DNA of 24,560 nucleotides from Candidatus Aenigmatarchaeota archaeon (GTDB taxonomy: Archaea > Aenigmatarchaeota > Aenigmatarchaeia > QMZP01 > JACQNV01). Positions within the stretch are counted from its first letter, which is position 1. Each line of letters begins with the position of its first letter. The position numbers and the translations under genes were made by a program. Positions 1 through 7,061 of this stretch are shown piece after piece. The stretch lies in the NCBI GenBank assembly GCA_016202865.1, contig JACQNV010000068.1, positions 1-24,560 on the forward strand, written 5' to 3'. Below the pieces are notes generated by a model that did not search any database, was not told where the DNA came from, and worked only from the letters and a program-made list of their open reading frames with translations.

Positions 1-339
1 AAGCAAAAGCCTGAAATCCTTTTCTAAAACAGCGCGTACAATGGCTTCTTCCACAGAAAGCTTGTGATCGGCTATTATGTGATTGTATGGTGGGACAACT
101 TTTATCGGCGAGTTTTTGTTTATTGTTTCATATAATCCCCCATATCCTATAGGTTTCATGTTGTACGGTCTGATTGTATATAGCCTACTGTAACCATCTC
201 TACTAGTTTCAAGGAAACCGGCCCTTCTTAGGCCGTGTATGTAATTTATTGTCGTCTGTCTGCCTATTCTCAACTCTGAAGATATTGTTTTGGTTGTATG
301 AATCCCTTCTAACATTTTAGCAACCTTTATCCAGTTCAT
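1..339 (-). CDS. Winged-helix-like protein, C-terminus cut by window edge
   Basis: Reading the minus strand from ATG at 339 gives 113 codons with no stop before the window edge, so the 3' end is missing. The first ~55 residues (MNWIKVAKMLEGIHTT...) look like a winged helix: a helix, a TISSELRIGRQTTINYIHGL helix-turn-helix stretch, then RAGFLETS followed by a basic/aromatic wing. The rest (PPYNHIIADHKLSVEEAIVRAVL) is not recognised. A TATA-like TTTATAAAT at 361-369 on the minus strand sits ~26 nt from the ATG, fitting a leaderless transcript. It is divergent from the NurA gene. A transcriptional regulator or antitoxin-like role is inferred from the fold guess only. Confidence 0.6.
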   Translation of the reverse strand, partial: MNWIKVAKMLEGIHTTKTISSELRIGRQTTINYIHGLRRAGFLETSRDGYSRLYTIRPYNMKPIGYGGLYETINKNSPIKVVPPYNHIIADHKLSVEEAIVRAVLEKDFRLLL

Positions 340-411
340 GGTTTATATAACACTTTTGTATTTATAAATGTTATGTAAATATAACAGTGTTATACCAACC
401 CTCGAAAGTCT
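340..411. promoter_or_regulatory. Divergent promoter region
   Basis: The 72-bp spacer between the truncated winged-helix gene (-) and NurA (+) carries two TATA-like boxes: 361-369 for the minus gene and about 376-383 (TAAATATA) for the plus gene. Each lies at archaeal core-promoter distance from its start codon. Positions are by eye; no transcript data. Confidence 0.45.
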
Positions 412-1500
412 GTGAAACAGTCCTCTATTTTAAACTCCAATACAATAAATCCTATGGAACTCCTTTTGCCGCAAATAAAGAAACTTGCAGAAAGCCTCCG
501 CGAATCCGAGGACAAAAGAAGGGATTTGGCTGAATTTCTAAGATCAAAAAACTCTGATACAAACCTGTTTAAAAAAATAGAGCCAGAGAAAGCCTTGGAT
601 AAAATAAAAATAGTCGGGATAGACGGCGGCATTGTGCGAAAGGCTTTGCACGGCTTTGATTTCATCCTGGCCCGCGCAGCTGGCGTCTGCTTTGAATACA
701 ACCAAGATAAAATAGTGAACGCCTCTTATTTCCCGTCAAAATTCCCATCACCGAGAGCCTTTACCTTGGAGGCAATATCTGATATCGACTACGCATACTT
801 CTCCTCAATAACAAGGCAGAAAATAGAGATAGAAACCGCAATAAGGTGTATCACGGAATTCAAGCCCAACATCCTGCTTCTGGACGGTTCCATAGTCCCG
901 CACCACACAACAAAACCTTCGTCCACATCACTCGCATTCAAGGAATATGAGGAGTTGATGCAAGCCTACCAAAAGCTTTACCAAGAAGCTGAAGACAATG
1001 AAGTCTTGTTGGCTGGTGTAATAGAAGACAGCAGGAGCGAAAGGTTTTGCGATTTGGTAAAAGAAATTTTTGCAAAGAAAGATCCAAACTCACACTTTGA
1101 TATACTGAACAAAACCCGCGACAGCAACCTATTGTTTTGGGCACTAAGTGAACATGAAAGGACAGTTACATTCCCATATACAAAGGAAATAGAGCAACAC
1201 CCAATACTCAAAGACTTTGAAAAAAGGAATTTCTTCTCCTTCTATCTGAAGACAGCAAAATTTGACAGGCCTGTCAAAGTAGACTTCTTGAGCAAAGATC
1301 TAGACGACAAGCTAGCCTCAATACTCCTTGCAATTTCAGGCCAACATAGCCACTATGGATTCCCATCCGTCCTAATAGAAGCAGACAATGTAGCCAAACT
1401 CTCTGAGCAAGAAGTGGAGAATTTCTATTCCTATATTTTGAAATACACTGGAAATATTTCTTCTGTGATGAAGTTGAGGAGAGAGCAAAGGCCTTTCTAG
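412..1500 (+). CDS. nurA: NurA-domain 5'-3' nuclease
   Basis: NurA is the Mn-dependent nuclease that works with the HerA helicase in archaeal DNA end resection. Visible family features are the N-terminal VGIDGG (Asp71 counted from the GTG), LLLDGSIVPH around residue 160, VIEDSRSERF around 205 and a C-terminal GFPSVLIEADNVAKL stretch, in the usual NurA order. At 362 aa the length is normal. The start is uncertain: GTG at 412 fits a leaderless transcript from the TATA box near 376-383, while ATG at 454 (MELLLPQIKKL) begins where the conserved-looking helix begins. HerA is not in this window. The gene is a single unit, with the convergent TspO gene ending 3 nt inside its stop region. Confidence 0.85.
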   Translation: MKQSSILNSNTINPMELLLPQIKKLAESLRESEDKRRDLAEFLRSKNSDTNLFKKIEPEKALDKIKIVGIDGGIVRKALHGFDFILARAAGVCFEYNQDKIVNASYFPSKFPSPRAFTLEAISDIDYAYFSSITRQKIEIETAIRCITEFKPNILLLDGSIVPHHTTKPSSTSLAFKEYEELMQAYQKLYQEAEDNEVLLAGVIEDSRSERFCDLVKEIFAKKDPNSHFDILNKTRDSNLLFWALSEHERTVTFPYTKEIEQHPILKDFEKRNFFSFYLKTAKFDRPVKVDFLSKDLDDKLASILLAISGQHSHYGFPSVLIEADNVAKLSEQEVENFYSYILKYTGNISSVMKLRREQRPF

Positions 1501-1967
1501 GGGTTTAGAATCCAAATGTAATAGTTCAATAATGCAGCTACTGTTACCCAACAAATATATGGTACAAGTAAATATCCTGCCACCCTTCTAATCCTCCAAA
1601 AACAGATTATTGTGACCAATATTACAATCCAAAGAACAACTATTTCTACCAGGGCGAAAAATATGTTGTGCAAACCGAAAAACAAGATTGACCAAATCAA
1701 ATTTAATGCAAGTTGCGCGCCAAAGATAACTAAACCAGTCCTAACACCCCTTCTGATACCTTTCTCAACTAAAAAATATAAAGAAATTCCCATTAGCAAA
1801 AATAGCGTTGTCCATACAGGAGCAAAGGCCCAGTTGGGTGGTGTAAAGCCAGGCTTTTGTAAACCCGTATACCACGATCCTATTGAGGGGATGGTGAAAA
1901 CTGAACCTATAAGCCCAATTACTTCGCAAATAACAATCGAAATTATAAGTTTAGTGACATTTTTCAT
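1497..1967 (-). CDS. tspO: TspO/MBR family tryptophan-rich membrane protein
   Basis: This 156-aa protein has about five hydrophobic helices. It carries the TspO/MBR signature near the N-terminus (GSWYTGLQKPGFTPPNWAF followed by PVWTTLFLLMGISLY) and is the usual family length. TspO proteins bind porphyrins and related ligands in membranes; the archaeal role is unclear. It is the third gene of a minus-strand operon: its ATG (1967-1965) overlaps the TGA of the metallopeptidase gene as ATGA. Its 3' end overlaps the NurA stop codon region on the other strand by 4 nt. Confidence 0.9.
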   Translation of the reverse strand: MKNVTKLIISIVICEVIGLIGSVFTIPSIGSWYTGLQKPGFTPPNWAFAPVWTTLFLLMGISLYFLVEKGIRRGVRTGLVIFGAQLALNLIWSILFFGLHNIFFALVEIVVLWIVILVTIICFWRIRRVAGYLLVPYICWVTVAALLNYYIWILNP

Positions 1968-2341
1968 AACCCTTTACAACTTTCGTATTGTCTATACAAT
2001 TTCTCCACATTCTTATGATTCACAAAATCATGATGCTTGAAGCCACCACCAAAGCTTTTTGGTATGTGCAACAGTTCATGTATGAGTGTTTTTGTCTTTT
2101 CCTGTTGCGGAAGCCTGTCAAATTGCTCTGCAATAACCTCAATTATATAATGCGCTCCAATATCCAGGGATTTCTGAACAATTCTGGAAATAGTATGACA
2201 GCGCGCAAGCGTCCTCCTGCTTTTCGAACCAAAGCTCCTAATGCAAACAACCCTAGACAAATCTATATGGTTAAGTTCTAATCTTCTTGTGATGTCCACG
2301 ATCTCTTGTTCAACATCCGGAGCTTTACTATATGATATCAT
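1964..2341 (-). CDS. Small putative metallopeptidase (HExxH type)
   Basis: A 125-aa cytosolic protein with the sequence LIHELLHIPKSFGGGF, whose HELLH is a zinc-binding HExxH motif; a downstream HHD may supply the third ligand. The upstream blocks (RSFGSKSRRTLARCHTISRI, HYIIEVIAEQFDRLP, EEK-like QQEKTKTLIHELLHIPK) match my memory of the archaeal/phage 'putative metallopeptidase' domain family (PF18894-like). Substrate unknown. Both ends overlap neighbours by ATGA: its start overlaps the stop of the HIT gene and its stop overlaps the start of tspO, so translation is probably coupled. Confidence 0.75.
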   Translation of the reverse strand: MISYSKAPDVEQEIVDITRRLELNHIDLSRVVCIRSFGSKSRRTLARCHTISRIVQKSLDIGAHYIIEVIAEQFDRLPQQEKTKTLIHELLHIPKSFGGGFKHHDFVNHKNVEKLYRQYESCKGL

Positions 2342-2787
2342 AACCCTCTTATCTCCTTTGCTAGCTTTTTCAGTTCTTCAATATCTTTTTTAGGGCCCAA
2401 TTGTGTAGAAAGATACCCCTTATACTTTTCAAAAAATACCTTATCCTCTGCCCACATTTCCTTAAATCTGTCAAGTAAACCATGAAGAGGATATAATTTG
2501 ATATGTGCGTGATTCATCCCAAGACCCTCCATCACCATAGCCACCCTCTTTACATTCAACCCTTTTTCTAAAATTTTACCAACCTTTCTAGAAGCAACCA
2601 TTAGCTTTTTGTAGACGCTTTCTGGTATATCAAAAACATAAGATTCGTAGTGTTTCTTTGGTATTACAAGTGTCATTCCATTTGTATTTGGATTCACATC
2701 TAAAATTGCCAAAAACTCACCATCTTCCCAAACCTTTGCGCAGTCAATATCACCATTAACTATCTTGCAAAAAACACAATCTTCCAT
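2338..2787 (-). CDS. HIT-family nucleotide hydrolase/transferase
   Basis: This 149-aa protein begins with CVFCKI (Cys4, Cys7; zinc-type HIT proteins) and has ILDVNPNTNGMTLVIPKKHYES, the usual mid-domain block. The HIT signature is NHAHIKLYPLHG (His93, His95). The nucleophile-position middle His is kept, but the third His of the canonical HxHxH is Lys97. HIT proteins act on nucleotide phosphoramidates or dinucleoside polyphosphates; the exact substrate cannot be told. It is the first gene of the HIT-metallopeptidase-TspO operon, with a TATA-like box about 26 nt upstream of the ATG on the minus strand, inside the 33-bp divergent spacer. Confidence 0.85.
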   Translation of the reverse strand: MEDCVFCKIVNGDIDCAKVWEDGEFLAILDVNPNTNGMTLVIPKKHYESYVFDIPESVYKKLMVASRKVGKILEKGLNVKRVAMVMEGLGMNHAHIKLYPLHGLLDRFKEMWAEDKVFFEKYKGYLSTQLGPKKDIEELKKLAKEIRGL

Positions 2788-2820
2788 AGTCTATATATTG
2801 TTTCTTGTATAATTAATTAT
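2788..2820. promoter_or_regulatory. 33-bp divergent double promoter
   Basis: The whole spacer between the HIT gene (-) and the inositol monophosphatase gene (+) is 33 bp. A CTATATATTG block (about 2789-2798) lies ~27 nt before the plus-strand ATG at 2821. The ATTAATTATAC-like block read on the minus strand (about 2806-2818) lies ~26 nt before the HIT ATG. Two leaderless promoters therefore appear to overlap each other's transcription start. Confidence 0.45.
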
Positions 2821-3606
2821 ATGTCTGAATATTCCCAACAGTTAAAGGTTGCAGCAGAAGCAGCCAAAGAGGCTGGAAGATTGCTGAAAGAACTTTTTGA
2901 CAAAGTCCATACAGTAAGAGAGAAAAGTAAATTTGAGGGCTTTGTGACAGAAGCCGACCTACAGTCTGAAAGGATTATTCTATCTAAACTAAAAAAAGAA
3001 TTTCCAGATTATAGTGTGCTATCAGAGGAAGCCGGTGAGGAAAGAAAGAATTCAAACTATCTCTGGTTAGTCGATCCACTAGACGGAACAACAAACTTCA
3101 AAATAAGGAACCCATTTTTCAATGTCTCAATTGGTCTTGCAAAAGGCAAACAGATAGTGATGGGTGTGGTATACTCGCCTATTCTAGATGAACTATTCTA
3201 CTCCATAGATGGTAAAGGAGCATATCTAAACGGCAAAAAAATATCAGTTTCCAATACATCCAATCTTTCAAGCTCTGTAATAGGATTTTGCCACGGCGGA
3301 AAAAATCAAAAAGCCCTCGAAAGGGCGATTAAAATCTACTCAAAACTAAAGATGCACTGTACACACACAAGGCAATTTGGAGCAGCAGCTCTGGAATTCT
3401 GTTACCTTGCTGCAGGCAGGATAGACGCCTTGGAAATAACCGATACAAGCCCTTATGATGTTGGGGCTGGCAGTCTTATTGCAAAAGAATCGGGTGCTTT
3501 AGTTACCGATTTAAACGGTGAACCATGGGACATAACAAAAAAGGATATCCTAGCGGTGAATAGCAAGCTGCACCCGCAAATTCTAAAAATAGTGAAAGGT
3601 TTTTAA
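2821..3606 (+). CDS. suhB: Inositol monophosphatase / archaeal FBPase-type phosphatase
   Basis: A 261-aa Mg-dependent phosphatase of the IMPase superfamily. Metal and catalytic motifs are in order: LSEEAGEE (Glu69/Glu70), WLVDPLDGTTNF (residues 82-93) and the C-terminal TSPYDVGAGSLIAKESGA. Length is normal. Archaeal members often hydrolyse both inositol-1-phosphate and fructose-1,6-bisphosphate, so substrate and gene symbol are tentative. The start is leaderless-type: TATA-like sequence ~27 nt upstream and no Shine-Dalgarno. It is divergent from the HIT operon. Confidence 0.88.
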   Translation: MSEYSQQLKVAAEAAKEAGRLLKELFDKVHTVREKSKFEGFVTEADLQSERIILSKLKKEFPDYSVLSEEAGEERKNSNYLWLVDPLDGTTNFKIRNPFFNVSIGLAKGKQIVMGVVYSPILDELFYSIDGKGAYLNGKKISVSNTSNLSSSVIGFCHGGKNQKALERAIKIYSKLKMHCTHTRQFGAAALEFCYLAAGRIDALEITDTSPYDVGAGSLIAKESGALVTDLNGEPWDITKKDILAVNSKLHPQILKIVKGF

Positions 3607-3642
3607 GCTATCAACTCAACTATTTTAAGGTGATTGAAGGTC

Positions 3643-3666
3643 GAAGTTGATCTGCAGATCAGCTTC
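3643..3666. promoter_or_regulatory. 24-bp near-perfect palindrome upstream of Rieske gene
   Basis: A perfect 14-bp palindrome TGATCTGCAGATCA (3648-3661) extends to 24 bp with one mismatched pair (GAAG at the left end, CTTC at the right). It lies between a weak TATA-like ATTTTAAGG (about 3622-3630) and the Rieske ATG at 3678, at or just after the expected transcription start. It could be an operator for a dimeric regulator or an RNA hairpin in the leader, where the mismatch becomes a G-U pair. Confidence 0.45.
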
Positions 3667-3677
3667 CATCCAAATTT

Positions 3678-3980
3678 ATGGGATTTGTAGAAGTCGCAAA
3701 AGTTTCTGATGTGAAGCCAGGAAACAGTAAAGTTGTAAGCGCAGCCGGAAAAGAATTGGCATTGTTTAATGTTGATGGCACATTCTTTGTAACAGAAAAT
3801 GCTTGCTTGCATCGCGGCGGGCCTCTAGGAGAAGGAGAACTAGATGATGGGATTGTAACATGCCCATGGCACGGCTGGAAATTCAATGTAAAAACAGGCG
3901 TCTCACCTGTAAACCCAGCAGCAAAAGTACAAACACACAAAGTCAAGGTTGAAGGCGACAAGGTTTTGGTTGAGGTCTAA
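3678..3980 (+). CDS. Rieske [2Fe-2S] ferredoxin
   Basis: This 100-aa soluble protein has both Rieske cluster boxes: CLHRGGPLGEG (Cys-x-His) and CPWHGWKFNV (Cys-x2-His), spaced as in stand-alone Rieske-type ferredoxins (NirD/BphF-like). No signal peptide or membrane anchor is seen, so it should be a cytosolic electron carrier. No partner oxygenase or reductase is nearby. The ATG at 3678 gives MGFVEVAKVSDV, the usual N-terminus. The 71-nt upstream gap, longer than is typical here, carries the palindrome at 3643-3666, suggesting its own regulation. Confidence 0.92.
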   Translation: MGFVEVAKVSDVKPGNSKVVSAAGKELALFNVDGTFFVTENACLHRGGPLGEGELDDGIVTCPWHGWKFNVKTGVSPVNPAAKVQTHKVKVEGDKVLVEV

Positions 3981-3982
3981 TC

Positions 3983-4012
3983 TGAACATAAGTTCAAATA
4001 ATTGAATTCAAT
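3983..4012 (+). terminator. Hairpin plus palindrome after the Rieske gene
   Basis: Just after the Rieske stop, TGAAC-ATAA-GTTCA forms a small hairpin (3983-3996), and 4001-4012 is a perfect 12-bp palindrome ATTGAATTCAAT. Downstream the sequence is AT-rich and then carries the argS TATA-like box. Terminator or regulatory roles are guesses. Confidence 0.25.
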
Positions 4013-4053
4013 ATAATTTATTTCTTTATATTTTCTGTCCACAATACTATTTC

Positions 4054-5715
4054 ATGGAATCTGTAAAATCCGAAATAATGAAAGCCCTGGAAAAGGCCGG
4101 CGTAAAAAACCCAAAGGTTGAAAAGCCGCCAGAAAGCATAGATGCAGATTTGTCTCTTCCTTGTTTTGAATTAGCCAAGGAGATGAAGAAAAGCCCGGTT
4201 GAAATCGCAAAAGAGCTGGCCGGTAAACTAAAACCAAAAAATGTGAAAGTCAAACCCCTTGGTCCTTATGTAAATTTTTATATAGATTGGGAAAGGGTAG
4301 GGCAGGACCTCCTAGAAAAAATACTGAAAGAAAAGGAAAAGTATGGCTCTGCCAAAATAAAGGAGAATGTGATAATGGATGTCTACCAAGCAAACCCATT
4401 CAAATCATTCCACATCGGTCATATAAGAAACGCTGTTTTTGGCGAGTCTGTAAGAAGGCTACTAGAATTTACTGGAAGAAAAACGACAACCGTCACCTAT
4501 AATGGGGATGTTGGCGTCCATGTTGCGAGATGGTTGTGGTATTATAATAATTTTTACAAAGGTTCTGTTCCAAAAGAAAACTTCGCAAAGTGGGTTGGCC
4601 AGATATATGCAGAGTCTTCCAAGAAAATAGCAGAGGACAAGAAGTATGAAGATGAGATGAATGAAGTAAACAGGAAAATGGATAAGAGGGACCCAAAATT
4701 GATGGAAGAGTGGAAAAAATTTAGGAAGCTCTGTTATGTTGATTATGAAAAAATCGCAAAAGAGCTGCAAGTAAAAGTCGATCACAACATACCAGAAAGC
4801 GAGTGTGAAGAGCCAGGCAAAAGCAAAGTAAAAGAGCTGCATAAACAAGGCAAACTAGTGGAGAGCGAAGGTGCAATTGGAATTGATCTGAAAAACTATG
4901 GATTAGGCTTCTTTATTTTACTAAAGTCAGATGGTACAGCCCTATACTCTACAAAAGATTTAGGTTTGAGGCAGTTGAAAAGTAAACTAGGTGAATTTGG
5001 TAAATACCTCTATGTTGTAGGCTCTGAACAGGATCTTTATTTCCAGCAGCTTTTCAAAGCATACGAACTTCTAGGGTTTTCTCATGGTGAACATCATCAC
5101 CTATCCCATGGTTTAGTCACCCTCAAAGAAGGCAAAATGTCATCAAGGCTAGGTAATGTGATTTTGTATGAGGATCTGAGAGATGAAATGGTAAAAATGT
5201 CTTTGGAACAGATTGAACAGAAAAACCCTGATTTGAAAAATAAACAGGATGTTGCAAGACAAGTAGCCTTTGCAGCCATAAAATTCCAGATGTTGTGTAT
5301 AGAAAACCACAAATTCATCAAGTTTGACTGGGATCAGGCTCTCGATATAAACGGTAGAAGCGGGCCTTATCTACAATATACAACTGTTCGAGCAAACAAG
5401 ATTTTAGACAAAGAGAACCCGCCTGTTAAATTTGATGCGAGTTTGCTGAAAGATAAGCAGGAAATAGAATTGCTCAAAAAACTTGCAGAATTTTCAGAGG
5501 CTGTAAAAAAATCAGCAGACGCATATTCGCCGTACATACTTACTACATACCTATTTGAACTTTCCCAAAACTTCAATGCTTTCTATCAATCCTCGCCTGT
5601 CCTCCAAGCAGAAACCAAATTAAAACAGGCCAGACTGGCCCTAGTAAAATCTGTCTCTATAGTCCTAAAAACAGGTCTCAATCTCTTGGGAATAGAAGTG
5701 CCAGAGGAGATGTAA
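4054..5715 (+). CDS. argS: Arginyl-tRNA synthetase
   Basis: A 553-aa class I aminoacyl-tRNA synthetase charging tRNA-Arg. An N-terminal add-on domain (ending ...PLGPYVNFYIDW) precedes the catalytic core with HIGH at residues 120-123 (FKSFHIGHIRNAVFGES) and a KMSKS-type loop KMSSR at about 361-365. The C-terminal DALR-type helical domain includes GRSGPYLQYTTVRANKI and ends GLNLLGIEVPEEM, as in ArgS. It is complete and of normal length. A TATA-like TTTATATTTT at about 4024-4033 lies ~27 nt upstream, so the transcript is probably leaderless. Confidence 0.97.
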   Translation: MESVKSEIMKALEKAGVKNPKVEKPPESIDADLSLPCFELAKEMKKSPVEIAKELAGKLKPKNVKVKPLGPYVNFYIDWERVGQDLLEKILKEKEKYGSAKIKENVIMDVYQANPFKSFHIGHIRNAVFGESVRRLLEFTGRKTTTVTYNGDVGVHVARWLWYYNNFYKGSVPKENFAKWVGQIYAESSKKIAEDKKYEDEMNEVNRKMDKRDPKLMEEWKKFRKLCYVDYEKIAKELQVKVDHNIPESECEEPGKSKVKELHKQGKLVESEGAIGIDLKNYGLGFFILLKSDGTALYSTKDLGLRQLKSKLGEFGKYLYVVGSEQDLYFQQLFKAYELLGFSHGEHHHLSHGLVTLKEGKMSSRLGNVILYEDLRDEMVKMSLEQIEQKNPDLKNKQDVARQVAFAAIKFQMLCIENHKFIKFDWDQALDINGRSGPYLQYTTVRANKILDKENPPVKFDASLLKDKQEIELLKKLAEFSEAVKKSADAYSPYILTTYLFELSQNFNAFYQSSPVLQAETKLKQARLALVKSVSIVLKTGLNLLGIEVPEEM

Positions 5716-5721
5716 TCCCTT

Positions 5722-5739
5722 CTATAAGAAAACTTATAG
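5722..5739 (+). terminator. Perfect 7-bp hairpin after argS
   Basis: CTATAAG-AAAA-CTTATAG, a perfect stem with a four-base loop, starts 7 nt after the argS stop codon. It is AT-rich and lacks a long T-tail, so it may be a 3'-end stabiliser rather than a classical terminator. Confidence 0.4.
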
Positions 5740-5793
5740 CTATTCTATAAAAAAGTTAAAAGTATTTAAAGCTATTTCTCCAAGACCTTAAGC

Positions 5794-5907
5794 ATGTCTA
5801 GCCTTTCTTTTTCTAAAAGAAAGGTCGTGTCTCGTAGACACGAGACATCTCAGCATCCACAATGTGAACAGACTGAGATGCTGACTACAGTACCCAAAGA
5901 AAACTAA
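5794..5907 (+). CDS. Possible 37-aa leaderless ORF containing repeat copy 1
   Basis: ATG at 5794 opens a 37-codon frame (MSSLSFSKRKVVSRRHETSQ...) ending TAA at 5905-5907. A TATA-like TATTTAAAGC at about 5763-5772 lies ~26 nt upstream, the same distance as for real genes here, so something is probably transcribed from here. Two thirds of the frame is the 61-nt element that recurs at 13866. One of its three substitutions is silent in this frame and two fall in a single codon (Cys to Gly). That is compatible with coding but no proof. A structured RNA is at least as likely. Confidence 0.3.
   Translation: MSSLSFSKRKVVSRRHETSQHPQCEQTEMLTTVPKEN
5825..5885 (+). repeat. 61-nt structured repeat, copy 1
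   Basis: This stretch is identical to 13866-13926 at 58 of 61 positions (my alignment, no gaps). It holds TGTCTCGT-AGAC-ACGAGACA, a perfect 8-bp hairpin, followed by CATCTCAGCATC and, 13 nt or more later, CTGAGATGCTGA. The latter two pair in two alternative registers because both derive from an 8-nt period (GATGCTGA). All three substitutions between copies fall in loops, and the paired bases are unchanged. Confidence 0.7.
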
Positions 5908-5936
5908 TATACAAATGAAATTGTTTGTTGGTGTCT

Positions 5937-6347
5937 ATGAGAGTTACATACCAAATCGGCGCAAGATTCGTTTCAGCACTTAAAGATGCAATGGAAAGAG
6001 AAGCAGAAGAGATTGGTATTAGTGTTAATGTAAATGTTGGTGAATTGTCAGAACTTACATTCGATGGTGTACAAAACCCATCCCAATATATACAAGAATT
6101 TGCAGCTCTTTATGAAATAGATGACACTTTAAAAGTAAAGGCAGTAGGAAGTGGTGTATATTCAGTTGAGTTGGGAGAAAGAAATAGAATAGCTGCATAT
6201 GCAAAAGATGATGATCTACCAGTTTGTCCTTCTAGAAGAAAAAGAGCTGGCAATAGAAGACAAGACTCTCAAGTGATTCACGGTAATCTATTCGGGTCCG
6301 CAGGGAGAGATGAAGTCGACAAAGACCTTTGCGCCGCTTTTGCTTAG
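5937..6347 (+). CDS. Hypothetical 136-aa protein
   Basis: Not recognised. The chosen ATG (5937) lies ~26 nt after a TATA-like TAATATACAA (about 5905-5914); the upstream in-frame TTG at 5925 looks less likely. The N-terminal ~80 residues alternate as a small alpha/beta domain (MRVTYQIGARFVSALKDAME, then SVNVNVGELSELTF, later LKVKAVGSGVYSVELGERNR). The C-terminal ~45 residues are polar and low-complexity (SRRKRAGNRRQDSQ). There is no signal peptide, membrane segment or catalytic motif. It precedes the eS6 transcript on the same strand, with a separate TATA box between them, so it is probably its own unit. Confidence 0.6.
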   Translation: MRVTYQIGARFVSALKDAMEREAEEIGISVNVNVGELSELTFDGVQNPSQYIQEFAALYEIDDTLKVKAVGSGVYSVELGERNRIAAYAKDDDLPVCPSRRKRAGNRRQDSQVIHGNLFGSAGRDEVDKDLCAAFA

Positions 6348-6387
6348 TTTGTAAGCATTTATATATCTTATTCTATTATACCTATTA

Positions 6388-6479
6388 ACCCGGCAGCGAG
6401 TCGGAAATTAACTGGGGAGGTGTTAAGGGACGAAATAGATCTTTATCCAAATTGTTTAGGATCTATTTCAACCTGTGTT
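6388..6479 (+). promoter_or_regulatory. Structured eS6 mRNA leader with distant Shine-Dalgarno
   Basis: A TATA-like TTTATATAT lies at about 6357-6366, so transcription should begin near 6385-6392, leaving a ~90-nt leader, unusual in this window. It holds a strong anti-16S-like GGAGGTG (6416-6422), too far from the eS6 ATG at 6480 to act directly, and a perfect 10-bp inverted repeat GAAATAGATC (6432-6441) / GATCTATTTC (6460-6469). If that stem forms, only about 20 unpaired nt separate the Shine-Dalgarno and the start codon. Autogenous control by eS6 is a guess. Confidence 0.45.
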
Positions 6480-6989
6480 ATGTCATTTAAAGTAGTATTG
6501 TCAGATCCAAAAACAAGGAGAGCTTACCAAAAAGAAGTTGATGAAGCAGCCTCTGGTTTAGTTGGAAAAAAACTAGGAGAAACAGTAAAGGGCGATTTCT
6601 TAGGTCTTCAAGGATACGAACTACAGATAACTGGGGGCTCAGATAAAGAGGGGTTCCCTATGAGAAAAGATCTAGAAGGTGTTGGAAGAAAGAAAGTTCT
6701 TTTATCCTCTGGTCCAGGTTTTTACCCCAGTTTGGCAGGTCAGAGAAAAAGGAGATCAGTAAGAGGTAACACTGTATCTAACCAAATATCACAAATAAAT
6801 GCGAAAATCGCTGTTCACGGCCCAAAATCAATAGAAGAGCTTCTTGGAGTAAAGCCTAAAGAAGAGAAGAAGGAACAGGAACTCTCAGAAGACGAGAAAA
6901 GAAAGAAAAAGGTCGAGGAAGCACAGAAGCTAAGTGAGCAGATGACAGACAAACCAAAAATGGCAACAAAAGCAGTGGACGCGGCCTAA
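6480..6989 (+). CDS. rps6e: Ribosomal protein eS6
   Basis: A small-subunit ribosomal protein. The N-terminus MSFKVVLSDPKTRRAYQKEV and the central blocks GLQGYELQITGGSDKEGFPMRKD and GVGRKKVLLSSGPGFYP are diagnostic of eS6. The ATG at 6480 is chosen because the family begins there; the in-frame GTG at 6420 lies inside the Shine-Dalgarno itself. At 169 aa it is longer than typical archaeal eS6 (~125 aa, from memory) because of a Lys/Glu-rich tail after residue ~125 (KPKEEKKEQELSEDEKRKKK). In many archaea the next gene is aIF2-gamma; here that gene is displaced by about 3 kb. Confidence 0.95.
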   Translation: MSFKVVLSDPKTRRAYQKEVDEAASGLVGKKLGETVKGDFLGLQGYELQITGGSDKEGFPMRKDLEGVGRKKVLLSSGPGFYPSLAGQRKRRSVRGNTVSNQISQINAKIAVHGPKSIEELLGVKPKEEKKEQELSEDEKRKKKVEEAQKLSEQMTDKPKMATKAVDAA

Positions 6990-7013
6990 CCAAATATTTT
7001 CTATTTAATTAAT

Positions 7014-7061
7014 ATGGTGGTTAAAATCCCAAAAAAGCAGGTCAAGGAAGAGAAAGACTAA
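7014..7061 (+). pseudogene. Possible severed 5' end of aIF2-gamma
   Basis: ATG at 7014, 24 nt after the eS6 stop, opens a 15-codon frame MVVKIPKKQVKEEKD ending in TAA, with TAG following. Position and composition (short, Lys-rich, KIPKKQ) fit the start of an archaeal aIF2-gamma, whose N-terminal tail normally leads into PEVNIGMVGH. That motif is instead found at 10136-10165. I infer a remnant left by an insertion; it could also be a chance short ORF or an independent small peptide. Confidence 0.3.

Noticed and set aside
1612..2281. Long plus-strand open frames opposite tspO and the metallopeptidase
   Set aside because: They mirror well-conserved minus-strand genes, show no family features and have no promoter; treated as shadows.
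5925..5936. TTG start for the 136-aa unknown protein
   Set aside because: ATG at 5937 sits at the leaderless distance from the TATA-like box; the TTG adds only four residues without support.
6420..6479. GTG at 6420 as the start of eS6 with a 20-residue N-terminal extension
   Set aside because: That GTG is part of the Shine-Dalgarno sequence itself, and the extension does not resemble eS6, whose family N-terminus matches MSFKVVLSDPKT at 6480.
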